NCBI GenBank assembly: GCA_964537555.1
Contig: CAZIAD010000002.1
Span: forward strand, 62,001-126,000
Direction: 5' to 3'
Source: CAYRWR01 sp964537555
GTDB lineage: Bacteria; Spirochaetota; Brevinematia; Brevinematales; CAYRWR01
DNA length: 64,000 nucleotides
The notes below the pieces were generated by a model. That model was not told where the DNA came from. It made no database searches and was given only the letters and a program-made list of their open reading frames with translations. Below are positions 16,434 to 24,491 of the stretch, one piece after another. Positions within the stretch are counted from its first letter, which is position 1; each line of letters starts with the position of its first letter. The translations under genes and the position numbers were made by a program.

Positions 16434-16835
16434 TTACAGGCCGGGAATGTCCAGGTCCTGCCTATCCAGGTTCAGGAAGTCCAGAGCTTCATTTAAGGTA
16501 TAAAATACTTCGGTCTCCCATTGACTATCCGCGGCATAGGCATCATACATACGGCCTACTCCATAGATCAGGGGAGAATCACAGACTATCGCCACTTTAA
16601 TGTGAGGATTTTTGATGGACGCCCTGGTGTCCAGTTGAGCCAGATGCATCACATCACTCACACTCATAGTAAAATCTTCTACTTTATCATAGATAAATAA
16701 CTGATAACGGAAATCCATGAAGTCCGGGTGTTCGTTAAATGCCTCGCAGAGTGAACAGGTCTCCTCAAAAGGGATTATACCCTTCTGTATCACCACCATG
16801 CCCTTTGGAGAAAACTTTTGAAAATGGATCATCAT
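16434..16835 (-). CDS. STAS/SpoIIAA-like protein
   Basis: 133 residues, cytoplasmic. The order of strands and helices (GMVVIQKGIIPFEE, FRYQLFIYDKVEDF, KVAIVCDSPLIYG, ETEVFYTLNEALDFL) matches the SpoIIAA/STAS-like family that also binds lipids or regulates kinases. No phosphorylatable Ser motif is clear. It follows the flavin-reductase gene by 29 bases in the same direction, so the two are probably co-transcribed; a joint function is not evident. Confidence 0.6.
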   Translation of the reverse strand: MMIHFQKFSPKGMVVIQKGIIPFEETCSLCEAFNEHPDFMDFRYQLFIYDKVEDFTMSVSDVMHLAQLDTRASIKNPHIKVAIVCDSPLIYGVGRMYDAYAADSQWETEVFYTLNEALDFLNLDRQDLDIPGL

Positions 16836-16864
16836 TAATTCCTGTATTTCACTGAGGAAATATT

Positions 16865-17392
16865 TTATTGCTTATACTTATCAGTTCCTTCGATATAAAC
16901 TATCTCACCCCAATACAGGCGGTGATAATCCTGGCCGGGATAATCTTTGTCTATATCCGGATCAAAAAAATTGCTGGGCTTTACATCCTCCCAGTACATT
17001 TTCCTACATTCTATAATCAGTTCTGCTTCCATAAATACCGGAGGAGCTATTCTTTTGGCAGCCAGAGGATGCAGTCCGGAGCGGACTATCTTCTCGCCCT
17101 CACGGCCTGAATGGGTACCCAGGAAATTGAGAGACTTTTTCAGTTCCGGAGGAAAAGCACAGATACTGAACTCATGAATGTTTTCCATGAACTCATAGGT
17201 AAAGCGCTGGGGCCGTACCCCGACCTGTACAAAAGGCCTGCGCCAGAATACCCCCATACTCCCCCAGGAAACAGTCATTGCATTGAATTCACCACAGAGA
17301 AAATCCCCTGAACCCAGCACAAACCACTGATTGGGCCAGATATCCAGAGCGTTGATGCGTAATTCCTGAAAGGCTATCTCTTTTCTCTCCAC
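16865..17392 (-). CDS. FMN-binding flavin reductase-family protein
   Basis: 175 residues from the GTG at 17392, chosen because AGGGGAG lies 6 bases before it and family members begin just before the KEIAF motif; the frame is open to 17413. The split-barrel flavin reductase signature is present: FNAMTVSWGSMGVFWRRPFVQVGV near residues 35-60, and a second half with SLNFLGTHSGREG. It would reduce or carry FMN with NAD(P)H. The product likely serves a flavin-dependent oxidoreductase, but no partner is adjacent. Confidence 0.8.
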   Translation of the reverse strand: MERKEIAFQELRINALDIWPNQWFVLGSGDFLCGEFNAMTVSWGSMGVFWRRPFVQVGVRPQRFTYEFMENIHEFSICAFPPELKKSLNFLGTHSGREGEKIVRSGLHPLAAKRIAPPVFMEAELIIECRKMYWEDVKPSNFFDPDIDKDYPGQDYHRLYWGEIVYIEGTDKYKQ

Positions 17393-17409
17393 TATTTGCT
17401 CCCCTGTCA

Positions 17410-17673
17410 TCACTTTATATCATTTATATAATAGAGATACTCCCTATTTATGGCAAATTTTAACCGTAATACATTCCTCTGGGCAAAAATACTCCGGAAA
17501 GCATAAAGAAAATGAAAAGCACTAAAATATTGATCAACAGGAGATTTTTTTTCTCCTCTTTTAAAATGAATGACTGGGAAAGCAAATAAGAAGGCGTGAA
17601 GCAGGAAATTTAAGCCGAACAGAAGCCCTTTTATATTCCGGACTCTATTCTCATCCTGAACTGTCACCTCCAT
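17410..17673 (-). pseudogene. Possible frameshifted small membrane protein
   Basis: The frame begins ATGGAGGTGACAG right after the preceding lipoprotein stop. It encodes one strongly hydrophobic helix (GLLFGLNFLLHAFLFAFPVI) up to HFKRGEKK, which lies over an eight-A run. After it this frame becomes unremarkable, but the +1 frame encodes a second hydrophobic helix (LLLINILVLFIFFMLSGVFL) ending PRGMYYG and a stop. Removing one A would give a two-helix protein of about 70 residues. It is either a decayed gene, a slippage product or chance in AT-rich DNA. No family is recognised. Confidence 0.3.
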
Positions 17674-18744
17674 CTAGAGGCCCAGATAATTCTGCAGAGT
17701 CCGGGGAGACTGGTACACCCCTTCCGGGACGTCTATGAGACTTAGATTGATCTCCCACCTGTCTTCACTGCCGTCGTGTTTCAGAAAACCCATACGGCCT
17801 GAGGGACTGAGCACCATCACGAGAGAAGGGCTGTCCCTGGGGATCAACCCTTTGAGCCGGTCACCCTCATACATCCTTTTTACAAAAAATCGCTCCCTCA
17901 GCCCCAGCACATAGACTTCCAGCCTGTCCTGAGGATCCCGGTCCGGTACATTTACTGTAATCGTTCTATAAGGGCCGATCTTGTCACAGTTATACAGGCC
18001 GAATTGCTCAATCCGTATTTTTTGTAATTGCCGGCCCGTTTCTTCACTTTTTTTAATCTGCTCCGGGCTATATCGGGTTTCGACTTTATTGGTAGTAGTA
18101 CTCCATTTATCAGATGTCATCGATGTTTTTTTCTTTTTATTATAATAATCAATCAAGAGTTCCTCAGAATCTTTCCTGTATAATTTATCTTGGATATCTG
18201 TGTCATTTTGGAGCTGCCATTGTCCCTGATCATTAAAAACATATATATCAAAATCGGAATCCTGTGAAGGAGGAATAAATTCCAGCTGTAAAGAAACTCC
18301 CGGTGCTAGTTCCAGGGACTGCCCCTGATAGCTGGCCCGGACTTCTACCATCCCTCCGCTGATGAAAGGTACCCCTTTGACCCCTGCAGTGTCCAGACTC
18401 AGACTGACACCATTGACCAGGTAATCTATGGGATCAAAAACTTCACGTATCTGTATATCTGCTTCTGCATCAGGGGGGAGAGCTTTACCCTTTAATCGGA
18501 AAGCATCAGCCGGTATACTTAACTTGGTCTTTTTGGGGGTCTGTATCACTTGTTTTTGATCTGCCTTGACAGATACACTGGTCAGGGGAAGTTGATTGTT
18601 GATCAATTTCTGCTGAATCAGGGTCTTTTGGACCGGATAGTCCATTGGAACGGGCCGGATACTGGAGGAACAAGTATAAAGCAGCAGAAGAGCACTTAAG
18701 GCTAAAGCATAGTTACCAGTGATAAAGATGCGCCGCCTCATCAC
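17674..18744 (-). CDS. Lipoprotein, unknown family
   Basis: 356 residues. A signal peptide with lipobox LLYTC (Cys about 25) makes it a membrane-anchored lipoprotein. The N-terminal half (60-165) has a beta-rich domain with KLSIPADAFRLKGKALPP and ADIQIREVF, similar in pattern to calcium-free adhesion or ZU5-like domains of Bacteroidetes lipoproteins; the rest has no recognised motif. The start ATGA overlaps the stop of the upstream lipoprotein gene by four bases, so the two are translated together. Confidence 0.7.
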   Translation of the reverse strand: MMRRRIFITGNYALALSALLLLYTCSSSIRPVPMDYPVQKTLIQQKLINNQLPLTSVSVKADQKQVIQTPKKTKLSIPADAFRLKGKALPPDAEADIQIREVFDPIDYLVNGVSLSLDTAGVKGVPFISGGMVEVRASYQGQSLELAPGVSLQLEFIPPSQDSDFDIYVFNDQGQWQLQNDTDIQDKLYRKDSEELLIDYYNKKKKTSMTSDKWSTTTNKVETRYSPEQIKKSEETGRQLQKIRIEQFGLYNCDKIGPYRTITVNVPDRDPQDRLEVYVLGLRERFFVKRMYEGDRLKGLIPRDSPSLVMVLSPSGRMGFLKHDGSEDRWEINLSLIDVPEGVYQSPRTLQNYLGL

Positions 18745-19118
18745 TGGTCCGCCTTCTTTCTGTACCAGCTCATGCTGCCTTCAGCATCACCTGAATACTT
18801 ATCGCTTAATTCATCCTCTGATACTTTAGTGATCAGAGCGGTGGTACGATGCTGAGTAGAAGGCATGAGAAAAGTCGCTTTTAGAGTAGTGCCGTCCCAG
18901 CTCACATCAGAGATCTCAAACACTTCCCCGTCATTGTTATCCCAGGCATGGATGTGCACAACATTTTTCTGTATGCTTACTGTAAACTGCATCGTGGTAG
19001 AAGGGCTATACCATGTCCCGGCTATATCCCCCATAGATTCTGCTTTAATCCCTGAAGAACAGGCACTTAATACTATCAGGCTGCTTAAGAATGTCATTAA
19101 CCACAAAAATCTCTTCAT
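18741..19118 (-). CDS. Small lipoprotein with lipocalin-like pattern
   Basis: 125 residues, signal peptide with lipobox LSAC (Cys 20). The mature part starts GDIAGTWYSP and alternates short strands (FTVSIQKNVVHIHAW, WDGTTLKATFLMP), the pattern of small lipocalin or META-like lipoproteins. It has a good RBS (GGGAGGG). It is the first gene of a two-gene unit with 17674-18744 (four-base overlap). Function unknown. Confidence 0.75.
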   Translation of the reverse strand: MKRFLWLMTFLSSLIVLSACSSGIKAESMGDIAGTWYSPSTTMQFTVSIQKNVVHIHAWDNNDGEVFEISDVSWDGTTLKATFLMPSTQHRTTALITKVSEDELSDKYSGDAEGSMSWYRKKADQ

Positions 19119-19190
19119 TTTTCCCTCCCTGATTTGAAAAATACTCCATCAGATAATAAGAGAGGAAAATAAAAAAATCAAAGGAAATGA

Positions 19191-20993
19191 CTAACTGGTC
19201 TTACTTAATCTCTTGCGGGTATGAGAGTCCAGGTGCAGCTTGCGGATGCGTATGCTCTTAGGGGTCACCTCTACCAGCTCATCTTCACGGATATACTCCA
19301 GGGTCTCTTCCAGGCTGAACTTGATAGCCGGAGCTACCTTGATAAATTTGTCAGAACCAGCCGCCCGCATATTGGTGATCTGTTTGCCCTTTTGTACATT
19401 TACCTCGAGGTCCGTATCTTTATTGTACTCCCCGATGACCTGGCCGGTGTAGCATACCTCACCCGGGTCGATAAAAAACTTACCCCGGTCCTGCAGGCCT
19501 GCCAGGGCATAAGCCGTGACCTGGCCCTCTCCCATAGAGACGATAGCCCCGGTCTGACGCTGGGTGATGGAACCCTTAAAGTATTCATACTGGTAGAATC
19601 TGTGGTGCATGATACCTTCCCCGCCGGTAGCATTGAGGATGCGGTTACGCAGTCCCATCAGGCCCCGTGCTGGAATGTGGAACTCCATCTTGACCAGGCT
19701 GCCCTTGTCATCCATAGCCATCATGACTCCCTGGCGCTGTCCCACCAGCTCGATGACCTTGCCCGAGACTTCCTTAGGGACGTCTACTGTCATGAGCTCG
19801 ATAGGTTCCGACTTATGGCCGTTGATCTCCTTGTAGATCACCCGGGGTGCTCCTACCGCCAGCTCATAACCCTCACGCCGCATATTTTCGATAAGTACGG
19901 ACAGGTGCAGGATTCCCCGGCCCGATACCTTAAAGGTATCCGCAGAGCTGGTATCTTCCACCTTGAGGGCCACATTGTGCTGCAGCTCCTTATAGAGGCG
20001 GTCCCGCAGGTGCCGGGAGGTCACATATTTTCCTTCTCTGCCATGAAAGGGAGAGGTGTTTACAGTAAAGGTAAGACTGATGGTAGGCTCGTCTATGTCT
20101 ATAATAGGCAGTGGTTCCGCATTCTCTCTGTCCGCAATAGTATCACCGATGTCAATATCCTCAATCCCTACTATGGCACAGATATCACCGCAGACTACCT
20201 GTTCCACTTCTTCACGGCCCAGGTCTTTAAAAACAAAGAGCTGCTTGACAGTGATATTATGCTCTTTGCCATCTCTTTTTATGATGCACAGAGAATCGTC
20301 CCTTTTCAGAAGGCCCCTGAATACCCGGCCAATACCGATACGGCCTACGTATTCACTATAGTCCAGACTGGTGATCTGCATCTGCACCGGCCCTTCCTTA
20401 ATATCAGGCCCCGGGATACTGTCTATAATGGTATCGAGCAGGGGGAAGAGGTTCTTTCGTTCATCGCTCAGCTCTTTTACTGCCCAGCCATCCCGGCCGC
20501 TGGCATAGATAACAGGAAAGTCCAGCTGATCATCATCCGCACCCAGGTCGATAAACAGATCATAGATCTCGTCCAGCACTTCTTCGGGACGGTTATCAGG
20601 ACGGTCTACTTTATTGACTACTACGATAGGCTTGAGTTCCAGGTGCAGAGCTTTCTCCAGCACAAAGCGGGTCTGAGGCATAGGCCCCTCAAAGGCATCT
20701 ACCAGGAGGAGTACCCCATCAGCCAGCTTAAGCACCCGCTCCACTTCCCCGCCAAAGTCAGCGTGCCCCGGAGTGTCGATCACATTGATCTTGGTGTCCC
20801 GGTAATTGATGCTGATATTCTTGGACAGGATAGTGATCCCTCTTTCCCGCTCCAGGTCATTGGAGTCCAGAAAACAGGCCTGCACATTCTGGTTCTGACG
20901 GAAAATATTACTGAGTTTGAGCAATTCATCTACCAGGGTGGTCTTACCATGGTCCACGTGGGCGATGATTGCGATATTTCTTATATTATTCAT
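19191..20993 (-). CDS. typA: Ribosome-associated GTPase TypA/BipA
   Basis: 600 residues, usual length. GTPase domain: G1 IAHVDHGKTTL (residues 10-20), switch RERGITI, G3 DTPGHADF, G4 VVNKVDR. Elongation-factor domains II, III and V follow, and the BipA-specific C-terminal domain with GLMGLRNRIL. It binds the ribosome and assists 50S assembly or stress translation. Single gene; RBS AAGGTAAT is weak. The opposite strand also reads open over the entire length, which is a shadow. Confidence 0.97.
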   Translation of the reverse strand: MNNIRNIAIIAHVDHGKTTLVDELLKLSNIFRQNQNVQACFLDSNDLERERGITILSKNISINYRDTKINVIDTPGHADFGGEVERVLKLADGVLLLVDAFEGPMPQTRFVLEKALHLELKPIVVVNKVDRPDNRPEEVLDEIYDLFIDLGADDDQLDFPVIYASGRDGWAVKELSDERKNLFPLLDTIIDSIPGPDIKEGPVQMQITSLDYSEYVGRIGIGRVFRGLLKRDDSLCIIKRDGKEHNITVKQLFVFKDLGREEVEQVVCGDICAIVGIEDIDIGDTIADRENAEPLPIIDIDEPTISLTFTVNTSPFHGREGKYVTSRHLRDRLYKELQHNVALKVEDTSSADTFKVSGRGILHLSVLIENMRREGYELAVGAPRVIYKEINGHKSEPIELMTVDVPKEVSGKVIELVGQRQGVMMAMDDKGSLVKMEFHIPARGLMGLRNRILNATGGEGIMHHRFYQYEYFKGSITQRQTGAIVSMGEGQVTAYALAGLQDRGKFFIDPGEVCYTGQVIGEYNKDTDLEVNVQKGKQITNMRAAGSDKFIKVAPAIKFSLEETLEYIREDELVEVTPKSIRIRKLHLDSHTRKRLSKTS

Positions 20994-21318
20994 ATATTAC
21001 CTTCTTATAGTAGTGTGTGAAAAGAATAATTATGCTACTATTTCACAGATATTGCAAGATATCTGAACAGGCTTGCGTCACTATAAATAGGATGCAGGCC
21101 CTTTTTTACAGATACAAAAATGACACCCTGCCCTTCAACACTGCTCCGGATATGCAATATTTTTCAACACTTATGTACTTTATGCACTTTTATAGTGTGC
21201 ACTTCTTGTCATTTTACAGTTTATCACTCTATTATTAAACAATTTAACTATTGACAAAACATCTAAGCGATATACACTATTTATATGCAAGGAAAATTCT
21301 GAGAGGGGAGTGTCCTAT
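20994..21318. other. Intergenic region between typA and a PAS-like gene
   Basis: 325 bases holding two divergent 5' regions. Only the plus-strand promoter at 21251-21278 is clear. A 73-codon plus-strand frame starting at a GTG (21017) has no ribosome site and unlikely composition. I see no RNA gene or repeat. Confidence 0.5.
21251..21278 (+). promoter_or_regulatory. Promoter of the Cys-motif PAS-like gene
   Basis: TTGACA (21251-21256) and TACACT (21273-21278) are 16 bases apart, about 40 bases before the start codon. Confidence 0.6.
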
Positions 21319-21810
21319 ATGGCCCGTGTATGTGCATGGTGTAATAGTATTCTCGATGGTGATCAGAACGTTGGTGTGCATGAGATCACTCATGGGATCT
21401 GCAATAAATGCAATGACAATGTGATCTTTCAATTAGGGGTATCAGCCCAGCAATACATAGACAGCCTGGAAAAACCGGTATGTATTGTAGATCAGGAGGG
21501 ACGGGTAATCACAGCCAATAATGCCCTGCAGGACAAGCTAAAAAAAGACCTCAGTCATTTACAGGATGAGCCTGGTGGTGTAGTTTTTGAATGCCCTTAT
21601 GCCCGCTTAGCGGAAGGTTGCGGAAATACTATTCATTGCTCGGGATGCACCATCCGCAGAGTAGTAATGGATACCCACCAGAGCGGGAAAAGTGCCTACC
21701 GTATACCGGCAGTGTTGAGACAGGAAGAGTCCGGAGAGATACTCAATATCCCCCTCCATATCTCTACCGAAAAACTGGGGGACGTGGTCTATTTACGGAT
21801 AGACTCCTGA
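21319..21810 (+). CDS. PAS-like protein with N-terminal Cys/His motif
   Basis: 163 residues from ATG 21319 (GGGGAG 8 bases before); a GTG start nine bases upstream is possible. The N-terminus CAWCNSIL - about 13 - THGICNKC is the CxxC...HGxCxxC arrangement that also ends two signalling proteins at 25.6 and 26.4 kb. Residues 40-160 form a PAS-like domain (KPVCIVDQEGRVITANNALQ) containing another CxxC-rich insert (CPYARLAEGCG, CSGC), suggesting bound zinc or an Fe-S cluster. It has no output domain, so it is probably a sensor partner for a kinase or cyclase. Confidence 0.75.
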   Translation: MARVCAWCNSILDGDQNVGVHEITHGICNKCNDNVIFQLGVSAQQYIDSLEKPVCIVDQEGRVITANNALQDKLKKDLSHLQDEPGGVVFECPYARLAEGCGNTIHCSGCTIRRVVMDTHQSGKSAYRIPAVLRQEESGEILNIPLHISTEKLGDVVYLRIDS

Positions 21811-21814
21811 CTCA

Positions 21815-21994
21815 TCAATTTAAGAGCGGCTTTACAGAGTCCCATTCCTGCCGGCCCTGCTGCACCCCTTCCCATTCATCCACCATTTTCTTAGCTGTCA
21901 TCAGATCTACACTATAATAAAGACGCAGCATCTTTACAGCTTCCATCTTAAATCCCCTGTTGATCAGGATCGTCAGGTCTTTTTCCATGTCCAT
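21815..21994 (-). CDS. Small L7/L12-C-terminal-like protein
   Basis: 59 residues. It starts MDMEKDLTILINRGFKMEAV and continues with KMLRLYYSVDLMTAKKMVDEWE, the helix-turn-helix pattern (AVKxLR...LxxAKxxVD) of the ribosomal L7/L12 C-terminal fold, which also occurs as free small proteins. AAGGA lies 7 bases before the ATG. It converges with the PAS-like gene, with 4 bases between the two stops. Function unknown; a protein-binding adaptor is the usual guess. Confidence 0.7.
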   Translation of the reverse strand: MDMEKDLTILINRGFKMEAVKMLRLYYSVDLMTAKKMVDEWEGVQQGRQEWDSVKPLLN

Positions 21995-22080
21995 AATGCT
22001 ATCCTTAGGTATTGATTTGCAGAAGTGGGCATCTGCTCCTCTGTACTACGATGTTAGAGGGGTGAGGTAACCGGATAGTC

Positions 22081-22659
22081 TTATTGTAAATGATTTTTTT
22101 GATGTGGATCTGGAAGCTCGATACGCTCCAGCTGGCCTTTAAATACCATGATCGCTTCATTCAGTTCTTCCTGGTACTCCGGATGAATGATGTGGCCGGT
22201 CTCACTGTCAAAATGATCATCAAAGAAGGGCAGACTGAATGAGGTCTCTATCTTAGCACCCCAGAGGGGCATGAGCCTTTTCAGGATCTGCAGATTGGAC
22301 TTGCCGCCATTGGATCCCGTAGAGGTGCTGAGCAGGAACACGGGTTTGGCTCCAAATATGGGCTTATACATCCGGGACAGCCAGTCCAGGGTATTTTTCA
22401 GAAATACCGGCATCTGCCCGTTATGTTCCGGGGAAGCGATGATGAATGCATCACTGGACTGAAACATTTCTTTTAGGGTAAATAGATTCTCCGGCCACTG
22501 CCCTGCCACTTCCAGATCATAGCAGTACAGAGGTAAAGGGTAATCCCTGAGGTCTATATACTGGAGATCTTCATCCGCAAAGGAACGCAGACAATATTCC
22601 AGCAGGCGCCGGTTGCGCGAAGTAGAACTATTGCTTCCGGTAAATGCCAGTATTTTCAT
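22081..22659 (-). CDS. NAD(P)H-dependent FMN reductase
   Basis: 192 residues from ATG 22659, where AAAGGAGG precedes; the open frame runs 66 bases further. Flavodoxin-like fold: FTGSNSSTSRNRRLLEY phosphate-binding loop (residues 5-21), SPEHNGQMPVFLKNTLDWLSR flavin-site motif, and LLSTSTGSNGG. It reduces FMN, quinones or azo compounds with NAD(P)H. Single gene, in the same direction as the small membrane protein upstream but separated from it by the terminator at 22717-22737. Confidence 0.88.
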   Translation of the reverse strand: MKILAFTGSNSSTSRNRRLLEYCLRSFADEDLQYIDLRDYPLPLYCYDLEVAGQWPENLFTLKEMFQSSDAFIIASPEHNGQMPVFLKNTLDWLSRMYKPIFGAKPVFLLSTSTGSNGGKSNLQILKRLMPLWGAKIETSFSLPFFDDHFDSETGHIIHPEYQEELNEAIMVFKGQLERIELPDPHQKNHLQ

Positions 22660-22710
22660 CCTGCCTCCTTTGTACTTAAATATAACTAATTGCAAGGCCA
22701 TGCGGCAATT

Positions 22711-22737
22711 AAAAAAGGCCGGCACCTGAAGCCGGCC
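22711..22737 (-). terminator. Intrinsic terminator
   Basis: The 7-bp stem GGCCGGC/GCCGGCC with a 7-base loop is followed on the minus strand by six T; it ends the transcript of the 100-residue membrane protein. Confidence 0.85.
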
Positions 22738-22753
22738 CTGATACAGGTCTTTG

Positions 22754-23056
22754 TTATTTCATACCGGGATTAGGCCCGAAGGGATCCTTTGTACTGGGAG
22801 GTGCCTGCTGGCTCACTGGCACACTGGTGCCGTTTTCGTTCTGTTTATCCAGGGGCCATAGTTTGATGCTGATAAATCCCCAGATCGCAATAATGGGGAT
22901 GATACCTACTATGAAGATGATATAATCTTCATCAAAATCCATGCGCAATACACCCATAAACACAAATACCCAGGCCAGTAAAAGACCAACCTGTCCTACG
23001 TAATACATGATTTTACCCGTTTTGCTCATTTTAGATAAAAACCACTTGTCCAGCAT
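22754..23056 (-). CDS. Small two-helix membrane protein
   Basis: 100 residues. Two membrane helices (about 17-38, MYYVGQVGLLLAWVFVFMG; and 44-65, DYIIFIVGIIPIIAIWGFI), then a Pro/Gln-rich soluble tail ending PFGPNPGMK. RBS GGGAGAG. No family recognised. It follows the toroid lipoprotein gene in the same direction with a 41-base gap, so the two may be co-transcribed. Confidence 0.65.
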   Translation of the reverse strand: MLDKWFLSKMSKTGKIMYYVGQVGLLLAWVFVFMGVLRMDFDEDYIIFIVGIIPIIAIWGFISIKLWPLDKQNENGTSVPVSQQAPPSTKDPFGPNPGMK

Positions 23057-23097
23057 TGTTCTCTCCCAAAATTATATTTTCAAAAATTAGCACTCAT

Positions 23098-24162
23098 TTA
23101 CAGATCATAAGCTATAAAGAAATTGGCGTATAAGGATTTTCTGTGAGGATAATCGCTCAGATTCCGGTATTCCGGGAGATTGGCCCGGATATTGTCCACA
23201 CACTGCTGTCGGGCAGCCTGTTCAGTGCTGCTTAGGGGACGGTACTCCTCCAGCTCATGCCAGGCCTGGAGACAGGTACCAAACCAGGTCTGCTCCCAGT
23301 CCATACTTTCTGTCAGGTTCCGCTGGGCCATCTTTGCCACCATAAGCTCCAGGGTGGTATTGACACTATTGAGCTGGGGATGGCCGTTGGTGAGCTGCTG
23401 CCTCAGGGCAATGAGTCCCGATACTATAAAGGCATGGTATTCCATCTGACGGTTGTGACTGTCCAGGGCATTTCCGTCACTGCCGATCCCGGGAATGATG
23501 ACCCCGCTATGATAATCCAGGGCTTTTTGGAGATACTCCGCCTTATTGGTGATACTATAGGCCAGGCACAGGCCTTTTGCCAGGGCTGAGAGATAATTCA
23601 GATTGGATGTGAGGGGCTTGTCCAGGATCCAGTCCGCCCCTTCTATGATACCGGGTAGGAGGCTGGCATTGGTAGTACGCAGATAGGCCCGGGCCAGGCT
23701 GTACAGGGCATAGCCATGATCGTAATAGAGCTGCTGCACCTCATTGGTGGGAAAATTCACTATCCAGCCGTTGGTGATCATGTCGGGGTGATAAGTCAGC
23801 ATGTAGCTCACCTTGCTCCCGAATTCCGGATGGGTGGGCTCAGCCGGAAAGCCAAACACTCCGGCTCCTCCATTGGACTGGGCTGTGAGCAGATAGGCTA
23901 TTGCTTCATCCGCCCTCTGGGCATAGAGTGTACTATTGCCGCCTCCCCTTCCGGCCAGCCAGCCATAGACATCGGCTCTCCAGTAGGAATCCCGCAGGGC
24001 CATCCGGTAGCCGAAAGTGCTATTACCCCAGGAGCCGGCTCCATCATAGAGCGCTTCACTCTGAGTATGAAAATACTGAAACACTTCTGCACTGGAGGAC
24101 AGGGCGACGGGGGCGCAGGATGCCAGGAGCGGCATCAGGAAAATCAGAACAAACCTCTTCAT
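23098..24162 (-). CDS. Lipoprotein with alpha/alpha-toroid (glycosidase/epimerase-like) pattern
   Basis: 354 residues. Signal peptide with lipobox LLASC (Cys 16). The mature protein is built of paired helices carrying aromatic and acidic residues (DSYWRADVYGWLAG, YDHGYALYSLARAYL, WEQTWFGTCLQAWHELEEY), like the alpha/alpha toroids of uronyl epimerases, lyases and family 88/105-type hydrolases. I cannot identify a definite catalytic pair. It probably acts on polysaccharide at the cell surface. RBS AGAGGAGT. Confidence 0.6.
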   Translation of the reverse strand: MKRFVLIFLMPLLASCAPVALSSSAEVFQYFHTQSEALYDGAGSWGNSTFGYRMALRDSYWRADVYGWLAGRGGGNSTLYAQRADEAIAYLLTAQSNGGAGVFGFPAEPTHPEFGSKVSYMLTYHPDMITNGWIVNFPTNEVQQLYYDHGYALYSLARAYLRTTNASLLPGIIEGADWILDKPLTSNLNYLSALAKGLCLAYSITNKAEYLQKALDYHSGVIIPGIGSDGNALDSHNRQMEYHAFIVSGLIALRQQLTNGHPQLNSVNTTLELMVAKMAQRNLTESMDWEQTWFGTCLQAWHELEEYRPLSSTEQAARQQCVDNIRANLPEYRNLSDYPHRKSLYANFFIAYDL

Positions 24163-24491
24163 GAGTGACTCCTCTGATACTCTCCCTATAATATAACATA
24201 AGATGTGAATTACTCAAGGCTCAGGTGTTACAGTGATTCTCTTAATTCCGGGTTTATATACAATACTTGATTAAGGCGTTGATTGAATTCAGGAAAGCCC
24301 GGTCTTAGATGCCCCGGATGTTACACACATCTGGTATCAAAAAGATGCTGAACATTATACCTATTCCCCATTACTCACCTGTATAAATGTCACAAAGTAC
24401 AACATCAGTCTTGACATAAAATCAATAACAATGGATAATTTAAACAGTATAAGTAAATGGTTTATTAATATCTGTAAACCAGAGAGGTAAA
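24163..24491. other. Intergenic region before the HD-GYP gene
   Basis: 329 bases with divergent 5' ends. It holds the strong promoter at 24411-24439. A plus-strand frame (about 24283-24486, PDVTHIWYQKDAEHY and onward) is open but has no start codon or ribosome site; it may be a gene remnant or chance. Confidence 0.4.
24411..24439 (+). promoter_or_regulatory. Promoter of the HD-GYP regulator
   Basis: TTGACA (24411-24416) and GATAAT (24434-24439) are 17 bases apart, 52 bases before the start codon. Confidence 0.75.

Noticed and set aside
19221..21020. A 599-codon open frame on the plus strand opposite typA
   Set aside because: It is the mirror of typA codon usage; no ribosome site, and typA is fully conserved on the other strand.
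21017..21238. A 73-codon plus-strand frame from GTG
   Set aside because: No ribosome site, high Tyr/Phe/Cys content typical of random AT-rich translation.
24283..24486. An open plus-strand frame with PDVTHIWYQKDAEHY, slightly like a DUF2914 strand
   Set aside because: No start codon, it covers the HD-GYP promoter, and the similarity is too short; at most a remnant.
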